Below are positions 35,165-45,242 of a stretch of DNA of 64,000 nt, in pieces. The translations under genes and the position numbers were made by a program. The stretch spans positions 2,976,001 through 3,040,000 of the forward strand of contig JAAROD010000015.1 of assembly GCA_012274445.1 (NCBI GenBank), written 5' to 3'. The DNA is from Sclerotiophoma versabilis (taxonomy: Eukaryota > Ascomycota > Dothideomycetes > Pleosporales > Didymellaceae). Positions within the stretch are counted from its first letter, which is position 1. Each line of letters opens with the position of its first letter. The notes under the pieces are model-generated. The model did not search any database, was not told the origin of the DNA, and saw only the letters and a list, made by a program, of their open reading frames with translations.

Positions 35165-35454
35165 TAGCCAACGAACGAAGCTCTGCCTTCTTCTTTGATA
35201 TGTGGAGCTTGAAGATATACAGAGTTATAGCCGTGAAGGATGGCATTGTGGATGTGGCACATATGTTGTGCGCCGATTCCCATAGTATTGGTCGTGTACT
35301 GTGGTGTCTTGATAAGCTTGCACGGGTGATCTGCCCACGACATCGTGGTGGATGGTGTTGTTGTGTTCATCGTGAATGGTGCTCGTTGAACGAAGATGGC
35401 AACGACTGCAACTTGAATAATGAGGATGAGGGCGAATTGGTTGGTGCGAGACAT

Positions 35455-35912
35455 CGCTCTGCCACTTGTTCTTAAACCCCAAATGCTATGGGTGTCTTTA
35501 CAAATTTGTTCGTTGCGATGGATGCCGGGGCTGCCGGAATAAAAAGGTGATGGTGGTGAGATACGGTCAGACCATATGACGGCATGCGTATTGGTCTACC
35601 TTGGGGCGTCAAGAACCATGTTCTCGAAGAGCATGTACTCTATGCAGTACTGGAGGTATAGCAGATAAGTACATTGTTGTAAGGTCTGTGAATAATAGCC
35701 GTCCTCTAGCAGCACTCGCGTTGCCTTAGGCAGCGTTGGTATCCAGGGGCCCAAACGGGGCTGAGTCCAAGATGTGAACCGCTATAACAAGAACCACGGA
35801 GCATAGTATCGGGTTGCATCTGCCGACCTGCAGCAAAGCTTTAAGTGACCAGCACCTTATCCCACCCGTGACTTCCATGTGTAGCGAACCGTCTATGCAC
35901 CTCGGCCCTTCC
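35455..35912. other. Intergenic region
   Basis: About 460 bases, the former promoter of the HHE pseudogene and the 3' flank of the minus-strand gene at 35913. No feature is seen. Confidence 0.35.
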
Positions 35913-37094
35913 TCAGCGCAGTGCCCAGTCCCAACCACCCCACCCATCATGGTCCCTAGGTCGAACCCTGAAAGGCTGACTCTCTCCGAAGACTCCAACC
36001 TTGGGTAACTCCCACTGGTCACCGTACGCAATACCATGAAATCTCATGCCATACCTTGATCCGTCTAGTTGCGCTGGCGTGAGAGCACGTTCGTCACAAG
36101 GCAGGTCAAAAGCAGTGCTGATCCTCAGATCGTGCGAGTTACCAAGCTTTGCAAGCGCATCCAAAGAGGGCTCCGGCAGCTCATTCATGAGTGCGAGGAC
36201 ATCGATATCGGCGGCATCGATGTCTGCTGCTGTAGGCACAGGCTCAGGTTTATAGACCTGGGCAGGCGGAGGCCAGTTGAAGAGGCTTTCGACGATCACT
36301 TGAGGCTGCTCGGGTGGCTGATCACTGCATGATATATAATCAAGACCCTCGCGTATTGGCACTGGAGGTGTCCAGTGTGCATCGTCAGGGTAGATGTCCG
36401 CCACTGAAGGCATGGGGCCTTGATCCATACGCTTGGCGCGGGATGGTCGTCGAGGATATCGTCTATTAGATGGAATGCGCGTGTGGTGTCGATACGAGGC
36501 AGAAGAAGCTGAGCTGCGACGGTGCTGGTGCTGAAAGGCAGATGGACCCTTGGGAACTATGATCGTTTCGGTAAGAGACGGTATGACAACATGGCGTTGT
36601 TCAGGTGAATCGACCTCCTGGGTGGACTTAACTTCAGCCTGTGGACGACTGGTTTCCAAACCTCGGTGAATAATGGTCCCGATTGGAGACACAGATGTGG
36701 GAGCCGGTGGTGCGGATGGAGTATGTACATCCTGATTCTGCAGGAATTCTGCAAGGCCTTTGGCAGTTAGAGGTTTATCGAGTGCCCAGCCAATCAGCTT
36801 ACCATACAGTGCGCCAGGATGCGCCTGCGAACTTCGAGATTTGTGGGATGCGGCCGGAGACGCATCGTCACAGGAGTCGGTTTTCGCCGCCGGAAGACCA
36901 AGTCCAGTGCTTAGTTCATTGATGTCCACAGTGGTGTAGTCTGATTGGGGTCGGTGTGCTGGAAACGTAAATGAAGGTAGGCTGGGAGTTGGTTTTACGA
37001 CAGCCTCGGTGGCTTGTGTTGGTTCTAGATTCGGCGCATGAGGTGCTCGAATCCCTTGAATGTCGGCATGTTCTGTGTTGATCAGCACAGTCAC
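35913..37094 (-). CDS. Hypothetical protein, main exon; 5' end unresolved
   Basis: A continuous 393-codon frame with clear coding character ends at 35913 with ...GWGGWDWALR. It contains a Pro/Ser-rich N-terminal half, the segment GALYGKLIGWALDKPLTAKGL, a basic Arg/His/Ser stretch (YRHHTRIPSNRRYPRRPSRAKR) that could be a nuclear-localisation signal, and a C-terminal half with MRFHGIAYGDQWELP. The frame opens at 37094 with GTG, and its first in-frame ATG lies more than 200 codons in, so an upstream exon must supply the start. The natural candidate is the small two-exon model at 37116-37487. Its GTAAAG donor, however, is out of phase by one with the AACACAG acceptor at about 37077, so the join is not proven. 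No family is recognised. Confidence 0.6.
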   Translation of the reverse strand: MTVLINTEHADIQGIRAPHAPNLEPTQATEAVVKPTPSLPSFTFPAHRPQSDYTTVDINELSTGLGLPAAKTDSCDDASPAASHKSRSSQAHPGALYGKLIGWALDKPLTAKGLAEFLQNQDVHTPSAPPAPTSVSPIGTIIHRGLETSRPQAEVKSTQEVDSPEQRHVVIPSLTETIIVPKGPSAFQHQHRRSSASSASYRHHTRIPSNRRYPRRPSRAKRMDQGPMPSVADIYPDDAHWTPPVPIREGLDYISCSDQPPEQPQVIVESLFNWPPPAQVYKPEPVPTAADIDAADIDVLALMNELPEPSLDALAKLGNSHDLRISTAFDLPCDERALTPAQLDGSRYGMRFHGIAYGDQWELPKVGVFGESQPFRVRPRDHDGWGGWDWALR

Positions 37095-37115
37095 AGTTAC
37101 GCAATCTAATCGCTA

Positions 37116-37487
37116 CTAATCTTCTAGCTTCTTTACCAGGGCCTGCATATCTGGCGATATTAAGTCCTCCAGGCGGGCTTGCGTTGGCGTCAGAGGGTCT
37201 CTGCGGTATTGTGAGTGCAAGGTTTTCGCACCATAGAACGATGAATCTGAGATTCGAAAGTTAGATGCGTGCATGTTCGATGTAGATCAGGGGCGCTCAC
37301 AATTGAACATTGGTGCTATCGAAAATGTCGAGTGCGAAGTCTCTATTGTTGTGGGGGAACTTGATCCGGTATCTTGTGGAGCTGGAGAGCTGGGGTCGAA
37401 GGCGGCCGCTTCAGGATTGAATGAAACTGGTCGCTGTCGTAACATCGAGATGGGACGTTCCATGTTGTTGATGCTACTTTTGCGCAT
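37116..37487 (-). CDS. Small hypothetical protein, or 5' exons of the downstream gene
   Basis: ATG at 37487; exons 37487-37301 and 37246-37116, joined by a GTGAGC...TCTCAG intron of 54 nt, give 105 residues. The first 62 residues are Ser/Pro/Thr-rich (starting MRKSSINNMERPISML). The second exon reads FYGAKTLHSQYRRDPLTP and LEDLISPDMQALVKKLED, a folded helical-looking segment ending at a stop. Just before this stop is a GTAAAG donor, with a plausible acceptor 30-40 nt on, so the model may instead continue into the 393-codon frame at 35913 if a one-base phase conflict is explained. I cannot decide between a separate small protein and the N-terminus of a larger one. Confidence 0.5.
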
Positions 37488-38102
37488 CTATTAGCAAATT
37501 GCACCTTTGAAATCTTCAGGCCGATATAGCCAGTGGGTGTGTATGGACTTACGTTCTTGATTTACACCATGGCAGTTTTGAGGGAGGGAAAGGCAAGACA
37601 AACTCAGAATGGCCACAACGATCGCGTGGAAGTTTAGCTGAGATTAGCGAGCTTCGTAAGGGGGTGTGATAGGTTTGTTGAAAGTGCGCGATGAGAATGC
37701 AGTAACTTGCAGCCGGCGACGTGATATATAGCGTGGATGGAGATCTAGCTATCTCACACAGCGCTGCTATTGGACAATAGCTAGACATTCGAGGTGAAAG
37801 AGCTACCAGCTACAAGCGTTGGGCGCCCTTCTGGTGAGAGTCGTCGTTACGAAGGTGAAGACAGGTAGAGTAAGCAAATGAGCGCAATACCTCTGCTGCG
37901 CTTGGCGTCGTAGCCTCGGGGCTGTGTGCTAGTATGGGTCATCGTCGGTGCGGTGCTGTTTACTTTCACTGGCCCTGTCCCTCATGCTACACCCAAAGTT
38001 GACGTCGAAAGCTGATCTATGCGGTACATCTCCAGAATCATTTCGACATAACTGCGACATTTCATCTTTACTCAACTTACTTGTATTCTCTCCACGCACG
38101 AC
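37488..38102. promoter_or_regulatory. Divergent intergenic region
   Basis: About 615 bases between the minus-strand gene starting at 37487 and the plus-strand gene starting at 38103. It must contain both promoters. No specific binding site stands out. Confidence 0.4.
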
Positions 38103-39209
38103 ATGCAATCCAACCATCCAGAAAAGATCGCCAGCGAGTGCACACACAGAATACACTTCTTGTCACACCCACGTACATCCTGGTGTCCTCGATGTATCAC
38201 CTCCACAGCCCAAGCGGACCTTGGAAGGGCTCGGAAGAGGTTGGAGGCTGAAGGAGGGGCAAATGCGCCAGTGTACATGCGTGATCGTGCTTGGAATGTC
38301 GCGCGCCTCCAGTACACCATCACAAAGGGAAGAGTCGAGAGGACGATGCAGAAGGACTGGTTACGACAAGAGCGAGAGAGGGTATGGGACGATAAGCATC
38401 AACAATACCTCGCCGAGTATGGCGTCTTACCGCCTGAATCGTCATTCCGTTCGGTTTGTGTGGTATGCGCGACAATAAGGAAGCTTAGCAGACCGTACGC
38501 AAAGCCGACCGTGGCCCTCACGACAGCCTGGTGGGAGGGAGAAGGCGCGCTTGTAGCCGACCATATCCTTGTGCCTAGGACGCCTCCTCGTTCAATGACA
38601 AGCGGGACAGGACCATCGCAGCCACAGCCAAAGTCTCCATCAGGTCTGCGCAATCTCATACAGAGTTATCGGGATATGAAGACAGTCTCTGATGTCCACA
38701 AACAGGCATGGGAGAACCGCTGTAAAATCGACAGAGCGATCCGGCGCAAGTACGACCTGACCAACGATTTCAACATGGACCCCAATTTCTTGACTCTTCC
38801 GATCCCAGCCTCACACGCTAGGTACCATCACAGGCAGACCCAGGACGGTCTATGCGCAGACAAGCGACGCGCTAATAGGCACAAGCAGCGTGCAGGGGGC
38901 TATAAGCCCTCCCGTAGTTCACTTGGCCTATCCGAATTAGCTGAAAATGTAAGACCGGATGATGAAGAGCTGGAGGAATTGAGACTGAAGGAGGTAGCTA
39001 CAGAGCTAAGGTGGTTGACGAACGTTGTAGCAACTGAGGTGGGATACTTGTATTTCGTTGGCGATGTTGGTCTTTTAGAGAGGTGGAGAGACGACGTCGA
39101 GCAGAGCAATCTGTCTCTCGTATACAGAAAGTTTGGAACGAAACTCGAGATGGAACAGCTCGAGGAGCGCCACACTAAGACCGAAGAAGCAGAAGAGGAA
39201 GAGTTGTAG
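38103..39209 (+). CDS. Hypothetical protein, charged, single exon
   Basis: An intronless 368-codon frame from ATG 38103 to TAG 39209. The N-terminal 40 residues carry CPRC and a nearby His, possibly a small zinc site. A helical, Arg/Glu-rich region follows (GRARKRLEAEGG, KGRVERTMQKDWLRQERERVW), then VCVVCATIRKLSRPY with a second CxxC, and a region of Arg/Lys/His (KRRANRHKQRAGGYK). The acidic C-terminus (PDDEELEELRLKEVATELRWL...) ends in EEAEEEEL. It resembles a soluble nuclear or cytosolic protein. No known domain is recognised. Length and even codon use over 1.1 kb without stops make it a real gene. Confidence 0.7.
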   Translation: MQSNHPEKIASECTHRIHFLSHPRTSWCPRCITSTAQADLGRARKRLEAEGGANAPVYMRDRAWNVARLQYTITKGRVERTMQKDWLRQERERVWDDKHQQYLAEYGVLPPESSFRSVCVVCATIRKLSRPYAKPTVALTTAWWEGEGALVADHILVPRTPPRSMTSGTGPSQPQPKSPSGLRNLIQSYRDMKTVSDVHKQAWENRCKIDRAIRRKYDLTNDFNMDPNFLTLPIPASHARYHHRQTQDGLCADKRRANRHKQRAGGYKPSRSSLGLSELAENVRPDDEELEELRLKEVATELRWLTNVVATEVGYLYFVGDVGLLERWRDDVEQSNLSLVYRKFGTKLEMEQLEERHTKTEEAEEEEL

Positions 39210-39487
39210 ATTGCTATTTTTACAGACAAAACATGATGCTGTGGACAAATCTGGAGCGATTTCAAACCAAGAGATCCTTTCATAGCCAGTGGAACATGCA
39301 TCAATCCAGCTACAAGAAAAAACTAATATATGGAGGCAGGTGTGGTGTCAGAGAGAGGGTAAGAATAGCCGTCGCGCTAGCGATCCACGCAGGCGCGTCA
39401 TGGGCTTGGCGCGAAGATGATCTTGAACTTCCTGTCGAGCGCTTCCACAGCCACTCTTGCAGTCTGTGACTGCTACAAATTCGCAAC

Positions 39488-41182
39488 ATGGGCAAAGGCA
39501 CGGATAAGCTCTACATCACACACTCCGAGTGGTCGTCCGCCGACTCTTTCGGTACTGCGCGTGGTGCCAACGGCGCAAATCGAGCTTCTGCCGCCGGCCT
39601 GTCCTCGACCTTCAAACGCCTCCCGTTCAACTACTGCGCTGTTTCGCTACAGCCCTTCACAGATCCCGTGTGCACTGCTTCTGGCACGATTTTTGACCTC
39701 ACCCACATTCTCACCTGGCTTGCGAAGCACCCGGACACAAATCCCGTCGATGGTACACCCTTGAAGCGCGCAGACTTGATTACCCTCAACTTTTCTAAGA
39801 ACGAGGATGGCGAATACGTCGACCCAGTCACCTTCAAAGTCTTCACAGACAACACACATATTGTTGCGCTGAAGAAGAGTGGGAATGTGTTCGCGTGGGA
39901 CACAGTCGAGAGGCTGAACATCAAGGCAAAAAACTGGCGTGATCTGGTCAGCGATGACGAGTTCACACGGAAGGATATCATTACGTTGCAGGACCCTCAG
40001 AACATCGAGTCGCGAAACTTCGGCGCATACAAACACGTCCAGGAGGGCGAGACGGTTATGCCAGGCTCTGAGAGCGGCGTCAACAAGGATGCATTGGGCA
40101 ATGCAGCAAAGATTCTGAAGGCAAAAGAAGCAGTTGCAAAAGCACGCGCTGAGCGACAGGCGAAGACGCTAGGTGTCCGGCCCTCACAGACCGATGCGAC
40201 GGTATCGAAGAATGGTGCAGCGGCGCGTACAACAACAGCAGCGCCCAAGAAGCCGGCTTACAACGCTGCTGTCTACACTTCCGGAAAGGCTGCAGCTTCA
40301 TTTACGTCGACCGGTGTCACCCCGCATACCTCCGGCGAACGCGCGCTACTCTCCGACGAAGATTACATGCTGAAGCCGAAGCGCGTGAAGCATAAAGGCT
40401 ACGCACGCATGTCCACATCTCTTGGCGACTTGAACATCGAGCTGCTCCCCGAGCACGCACCAAAAGCGGTGTGGAATTTTGTGAAGCTTGCGCAAAAGGG
40501 CTATTACAAGAACACCATCTTCCACCGTAACATCAAAGGGTTCATGGTCCAAGGCGGTGACCCAAGCGGCACTGGCCGAGGCGGACAGAGTATATGGGGC
40601 AAACCCTTCGAAGACGAGTTCGAAGGGCCAAATCTGCACAACGCGAGGGGTGTTCTATCCATGGCGAACAAGGGCAAGAACACGAACACATCACAATTTT
40701 TCATCACATACCGCGCGGTACCACATCTTGACCGCAAACACACCATCTTCGCGCGTGTTGTCGGCGGGCTCGATACCACGTTAAAGTCGATGGAGCTTGC
40801 AGAAACAGGCGAGAAGGATAAGCCCGTGAATGATATTGAGATACATGACATTGTCGTCTTTGTCGATCCGTTCGAGGAATGGCAGAAAGAACGGAAAGAC
40901 AAAGAAACAAAAGATGCAGAAGAGGCAGAAATCAAAAAGCAGGGCGGCACAGCAGACGACAAGATAACTTGGACTGGAAAGCGGATACGTGCTGACGGGA
41001 CTGTCGATACTGGAAGTAGCGATGGATCAGGTGTGGGTAAATACCTTCAGGCTGCGAAGCAGGAGATTGTCGATCAGGGCGAAGATGAGATTTTGGAGTA
41101 CGTGGATGAAGAAGAGGACGTGGCGCCGCCGCCGCCAAAGAAGGCAAAAACAGGTGGCTTTGGCAACTTTAGTGCATGGTAG
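39488..41182 (+). CDS. cyp8: U-box/cyclophilin peptidyl-prolyl isomerase Cyp8 (PPIL2 type)
   Basis: A single exon of 564 codons. It starts MGKGTDKLYITHSEWSS, the conserved N-terminus of PPIL2/Cyp8. Residues ~38-100 form a U-box (LPFNYCAVSLQPFTDPVC ... ILTWLAKH). Residues ~300-460 are a cyclophilin domain with NTIFHRNIKGFMVQGGDP, SMANKGKNTNTSQFFIT and RKHTIFARVVGG. The catalytic Arg of FHR is present, while Asn stands where many cyclophilins have Val/Leu. A charged coiled C-terminus follows, ending GGFGNFSAW. Homologues are nuclear, linked to the spliceosome, and combine ubiquitin-ligase and prolyl-isomerase activity. The gene is intact. Confidence 0.92.
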   Translation: MGKGTDKLYITHSEWSSADSFGTARGANGANRASAAGLSSTFKRLPFNYCAVSLQPFTDPVCTASGTIFDLTHILTWLAKHPDTNPVDGTPLKRADLITLNFSKNEDGEYVDPVTFKVFTDNTHIVALKKSGNVFAWDTVERLNIKAKNWRDLVSDDEFTRKDIITLQDPQNIESRNFGAYKHVQEGETVMPGSESGVNKDALGNAAKILKAKEAVAKARAERQAKTLGVRPSQTDATVSKNGAAARTTTAAPKKPAYNAAVYTSGKAAASFTSTGVTPHTSGERALLSDEDYMLKPKRVKHKGYARMSTSLGDLNIELLPEHAPKAVWNFVKLAQKGYYKNTIFHRNIKGFMVQGGDPSGTGRGGQSIWGKPFEDEFEGPNLHNARGVLSMANKGKNTNTSQFFITYRAVPHLDRKHTIFARVVGGLDTTLKSMELAETGEKDKPVNDIEIHDIVVFVDPFEEWQKERKDKETKDAEEAEIKKQGGTADDKITWTGKRIRADGTVDTGSSDGSGVGKYLQAAKQEIVDQGEDEILEYVDEEEDVAPPPPKKAKTGGFGNFSAW

Positions 41183-42570
41183 ACTTGCACTGGATCTGGA
41201 TACGAAAAAGTTATACAATGATACCCTGATTGAGAGCATTCACAAGATCCATCGGTCTATGCTGGGGCGAGGCACCTGTCAACCTGAAGTGAGCGATGAT
41301 CTGTTGAAACAAAGCTGTTCATGCAGTGCCTTCTCGCAAATGTGTCCAAGGATCATCGAGGTCGAGCGACTGCGCCTGATCGATAGAATCGCTGGATGTT
41401 TTGTGTGTTTCGACAGTGTGCAAGGTAATCACTGTCAATGTTGTTTATCGTAAAGCAGCCAAAACAACATGAAGAGCTCTGGAAATGGCGCTGCAAAACG
41501 CCTGCTTTTGTACAAGCTACTCAAGAGTGACAAGACTCGAGGATCGAAGCTTTGCGACCTCTTGAAGCTGCGTGCGAATCAACGTCTCTCGTGTGCTACA
41601 CAACTGAGGCGGTACCTGGCCCCGTGTAACGCTTGGCCAGCCAATCTCGTGTCAGTATCGCCGAGCGCCAGACCCTGGTTCAACAAGGCTGTTTCAGAAT
41701 TGCCCATCAATCACTGTTCTGCGACGGGCAGCGCGCCTCACCAACCTAATCAGCGCGTGGTCCTGGACTTGGCCAACCGCCATAGTCCCTATGCGATTAA
41801 GGTCAAGGAATCGCGTATCCTGCGTGGGCTTCCCTGTTGATCTGCCTTAAAGACGAGCGACCCGCGGCGTCATCTAGGGCCGGCTTCGTGGCGGAGCGTC
41901 TATCACAACCTCAGATGGAATGACCAACGGTACATCGCACTTCCGCTCTTTCCTTTTCTGCTTCGTTTCTTAGAAGACGCTGTGCGTCATATCCATCTGT
42001 GCCTTACACGCTCTCATTCAAATCAGCTTCCTTGCGCCGGCCGCAATTGAACATCCCCTCTTTTGTGTTTCAGTCACTCTCTTACCTTGCAGCACTCGAA
42101 CTCAGTGTCGCGTGTATAGACATCTGGCTTAGCTCACATAAGCTCCCCCTTCACTTGTTGTATTCGTCAAGACATTTCGTCAAGACAGTACGTCAGCAGC
42201 TGCAGGCCTGGCCTTCACCGAGCACACATCTTCACCACGAAGGAAAGAAGAACATCGAAGTTTCGTCACACAACAACGTGCAAACAGCGGACAGCTGCAT
42301 TGACTTATACGGCACACCGGCTGCCTACGCATTACGAACCCTCACACCGCAACAACACACGTCTCAGGACCCCGTTACCGTGTCGACGTCCTCACACACC
42401 CCTCGTCTCAGCGCAGCCACTCTTCGACTTCCACCAAGCATTACGCACCTCTTGCATACCACTCGTTCGATAATACTCAGGCTCTCCTTGAGCGCAGTAC
42501 CCGCCCACGAACGCTCGACCCACCGAGCGCAAACATAGTTCTTTCGAACAAACACTTGTGTCACTTCACA
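41183..42570. other. Intergenic region of 1.4 kb
   Basis: A 123-codon ATG frame at 41469-41840 and a longer non-ATG frame at 41999-42538 are present. Neither has recognisable features, and the second is Ser/Thr/His/Leu-rich CT-dense sequence that reads as promoter and 5'-UTR of the next gene. I do not call genes here. Confidence 0.4.
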
Positions 42571-43287
42571 ATGCACACCTCTTCGCTGAGCGCTGCCATG
42601 TACGGCATTCTGTTCGTTGGCCTTGCGGCTGCGACAGGCGGCGAGATCTCCCTCTCAAACTTCACACCCCGCATTGACAACCTACCCGCACAATGCAAGA
42701 CCATCTACAACACCAAGATCGATGCCTGCGTTTCCTCGGACTTCACCCCAGGTGCGACCTGTAGCTCGGGTTGCTTGGCTGGACTGGCGAAGATCGGAGC
42801 AGCGGTCAAGATAGGATGCATTGGTGTTGATGTTGGCGAGACGTCTATCATTGGAGTCTTCCAAAACAACCTTGGCATCGCCGCGCTGTGCCCTAATAAC
42901 CGGCAAGCTACCAGCTCGAGCTCTTCGTCTACAGCGAGGACGACTTTACAGACGAGTACAAGGACATCGACACCAATCACAACCACCGATGCGCCTCGCA
43001 CAACTACAGCTCACACCTCAAGTGCATCATCTTCTGGCCTGACCATCGACACGACCGCAACTCTCGCAAGACCGACTACCTCCAGCGGAGAGCCGACCAG
43101 CGCAGCGCCTACACTCGTGACTGGACCAAGCAGCGCGCCGGCTGGCAACAGCCAGCTATCAAACTCAGATTCTGGAGGCGGCTCGCCGTTCGACGTTGTG
43201 GCTACCGGTGCTGCACCTCAGTTACACATCACCAAGACTGCAGTGTCAAGTTTGTTGGTGACAGTCTTTCTCATTGCATTCGTATGA
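42571..43287 (+). CDS. GPI-anchored Ser/Thr-rich cell-wall protein with six-Cys domain
   Basis: From ATG 42571, 238 residues without introns. A signal peptide (MHTSSLSAAMYGILFVGLAAATG) precedes a domain of about 90 residues with six Cys: QCK, DACV, ATC, SGC, IGC, ALCP. From residue ~115 to 205 the protein is a Ser/Thr/Ala tract (STARTTLQTSTRTSTPITTT...) likely to be densely O-glycosylated. The end is a small-residue region followed by a hydrophobic tail (SSLLVTVFLIAFV), the architecture of a GPI-attachment signal. It is expected at the plasma membrane or cell wall. It has six rather than the eight Cys of CFEM proteins. Function unknown. Confidence 0.82.
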   Translation: MHTSSLSAAMYGILFVGLAAATGGEISLSNFTPRIDNLPAQCKTIYNTKIDACVSSDFTPGATCSSGCLAGLAKIGAAVKIGCIGVDVGETSIIGVFQNNLGIAALCPNNRQATSSSSSSTARTTLQTSTRTSTPITTTDAPRTTTAHTSSASSSGLTIDTTATLARPTTSSGEPTSAAPTLVTGPSSAPAGNSQLSNSDSGGGSPFDVVATGAAPQLHITKTAVSSLLVTVFLIAFV

Positions 43288-43856
43288 CCTTGCTACAAGC
43301 CTAGCAATCGGCTACCTTTCTTTTGTCTAGCATGGAGACTACAAGTCCACGGTTTGGCATGGCGTTCAGGTGGGAAATGTTTGTACTATATACCCAGGTC
43401 GCGGTGAACAGCGGTCGAGTACGATTGGGAACAAAGATGGAGAACGATATCCCTCACGATCGAGAGGAGAGACGAGTGAGATATACCTTACGAGCAGGAA
43501 AGGAAAGCTGCTCGCTGAAGCTTCGACATGAATGAATGACTAGCAAGTCCCCCATACTGCTCCCTTGCCTCCTCAACGCCGACCACAAGTGCGCGATACC
43601 CAAATTCGTAGACTGTGACCTCATCAGCCATTTCCCCTGAACAGAGCTCCCGAAAATCACCCCCACCTCCTGACGATCATTCGTGTTCCCCACCGCTCGT
43701 TCAGCACCCGTGCAGGCTCGCATGCAACCAGCCGTCGAGCCAATCACTGAGCAAGGCAGCCGCAATCCCAGACGACGTAATCACCTGCGTTCCCGCTGAA
43801 GTTGTTCCCTTGTGCCTGACTCCACCATGCAGGAACACGGTCGCGGACGGTAAACG
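43288..43856. other. Intergenic region
   Basis: About 570 bases containing the 3'-UTR of the GPI protein and the promoter of the hydrolase gene. Nothing else is seen. Confidence 0.4.
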
Positions 43857-45242
43857 ATGCGGAAGACGATTCTTTTGTGCTTTATCCACGGTTTCAAGGT
43901 GTGCATGTTTCATCACTTTTATAGCTGTCGAGCTACGTCATTACGCGAGTGAGGCTGACTGAGGCGACAGGGCGGAGACGATACATTTGGTACATTTCCT
44001 TCGCACCTCAAGGCACTCCTCCAACATGCGCTGCCCAAAGTGACGGTGTTGGCCATCACATATCCCAAGTTCGACACCCGAGGCGATCTGCACGAGTGCG
44101 TCGGGCGCTTCAAAGAATGGCTGCAAAACAAAGTTATCGATCTCGAGGTCGCCAATGCGACTCCTTCGCCTACAGTTGATCCCTCAGTACACACAGTCCT
44201 CGTAGGCCACTCGATGGGAGGCATCGTCGCCGCCGAAGCGCTCTTGAGCATCATCGGGGAACAGCCTGTGCCCTCGCTGCAGAACTCGCAAACGCAAGAC
44301 CGATCGACTAGCTCCCTCCCTGAGAAATCCACCCTGATGTTCCCGTACATACAAGGCATACTCGCATTCGATACACCGTATCTGGGCATCGCGCCTGGCG
44401 TGGTGGCACATGGCGCAGAGAAGCATTGGAACACAGCAAGCTCGGCATACACTGCGTACAACAACCTTGCTGGCGCATTTGGCTGGGGTCAAAAGGAAAC
44501 CGCTACCGGCGCTGTCGACGCAAGTAGGAGGCTGCCTGCGCCCAGCTCTACAGGCGACGCCGCTTCGGCGCCACTATGGCAGCGATACGGCAAGGTAGCC
44601 ATGTTCGCCGGTGCTGCGGGCGCAATTGCAGCAGGAGGTGCCGCAGCCTACATGAAGAAAGACCAGATCTCACAAGGCTGGACCTGGGCGACATCTCACC
44701 TTGAGTTCGTAGGTGCTCTTGCACGACCCGAGGAGTTAAAGAAGCGCCTAGCTGCCGTCGTCAAACTCTCTAAAGAGCACAGCCTGGGATTTGCGAACAT
44801 TTACACTACGCTAGGTCACGCTGTAGATGCGCAAAAGGGAGAATCTTGGACCGGTAAAGTCGCTGGCAGAGACCGCACATTCTGTAACCTACCGAAAGGC
44901 GAGCTACGGAATTACTTTATCCCTGCTGGGAACGACAAGCTTGAGATGGAGACACTAGCACATATGGGCATGTTTAACGCGAGAACGAACCCTGGGTACT
45001 ACACGCTCAGCGAGGTAGCAAAAGAGCAGATCATTGATTGGGCGGAGAACGAGTGGTACAACGAGAGCGAGGGACCGCTAAACAAGGAGGATGAAGAGGA
45101 GGCGGAGTTGGTGATGAAGCCTGACGTTGAAGAGGTGCTGGGGACTGAGGATGTGGATGAGGAGTTTGAGCATGTGAAGCGTGCAGCAAGTACGGAATTG
45201 AGTGAAGATGAGCATAGGGATGGGAAGAAGCATGAGCTATGA
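43857..45242 (+). CDS. Alpha/beta-hydrolase (lipase/esterase-like)
   Basis: Exons 43857-43898 and 43971-45242 (intron GTGTGC...GACAG, 72 nt) give 437 residues. The first exon codes MRKTILLCFIHGFK, and the join restores the oxyanion-hole segment CFIHGFKGGDDTFG. The nucleophile elbow GHSMGG follows at about residue 95, then GILAFDTPYLG. A Gly/Ala-rich hydrophobic stretch (VAMFAGAAGAIAAGGAAAYM) could be a membrane-inserting or lid segment. The C-terminal 60 residues are strongly acidic and end KKHEL. There is no N-terminal signal peptide. The fold fits the fungal DUF676/PGAP1-like serine hydrolases; the substrate is unknown. The KHEL ending resembles an ER-retrieval signal, but His at the third-last position and the lack of a signal peptide make that doubtful. 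Confidence 0.82.

Larger units (their letters stand above)
33966..35454 (-). pseudogene. Hemerythrin-like (HHE) domain protein gene, split by a transposon
   Basis: The N-terminal part (35454-35157) begins MSRTNQFALILIIQVAVVAI, an N-terminal membrane helix, and continues to HNAILHGYNSVYLQAPHIKE and ASFVGYALT. The next residues, WYKFVKSHHDDEEDQLFP, resume at 34558, exactly across the 590-bp insertion. The downstream part has HEEHESFLQGLIEYETYL, and after a one-base deletion near 34340 it continues FEYHFHSEIARISSFAS, then WGKKTVTKAG, DVVPFFLMNLDTTYEEG and WPPMPALVRWGLVN. A second indel near 34063 is needed to reach WKFASCDS and a stop at 33966. HHE proteins bind a di-iron centre through the His/Glu residues seen here. 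The insertion plus two frameshifts make the gene non-functional. Confidence 0.85.

Noticed and set aside
41469..41840. A 123-codon ATG frame after cyp8
   Set aside because: No family, no supporting features, and a length expected by chance in GC-balanced DNA.
41999..42538. A 179-codon frame before the GPI protein
   Set aside because: Non-ATG start, CT-rich composition and position fit promoter or 5'-UTR.
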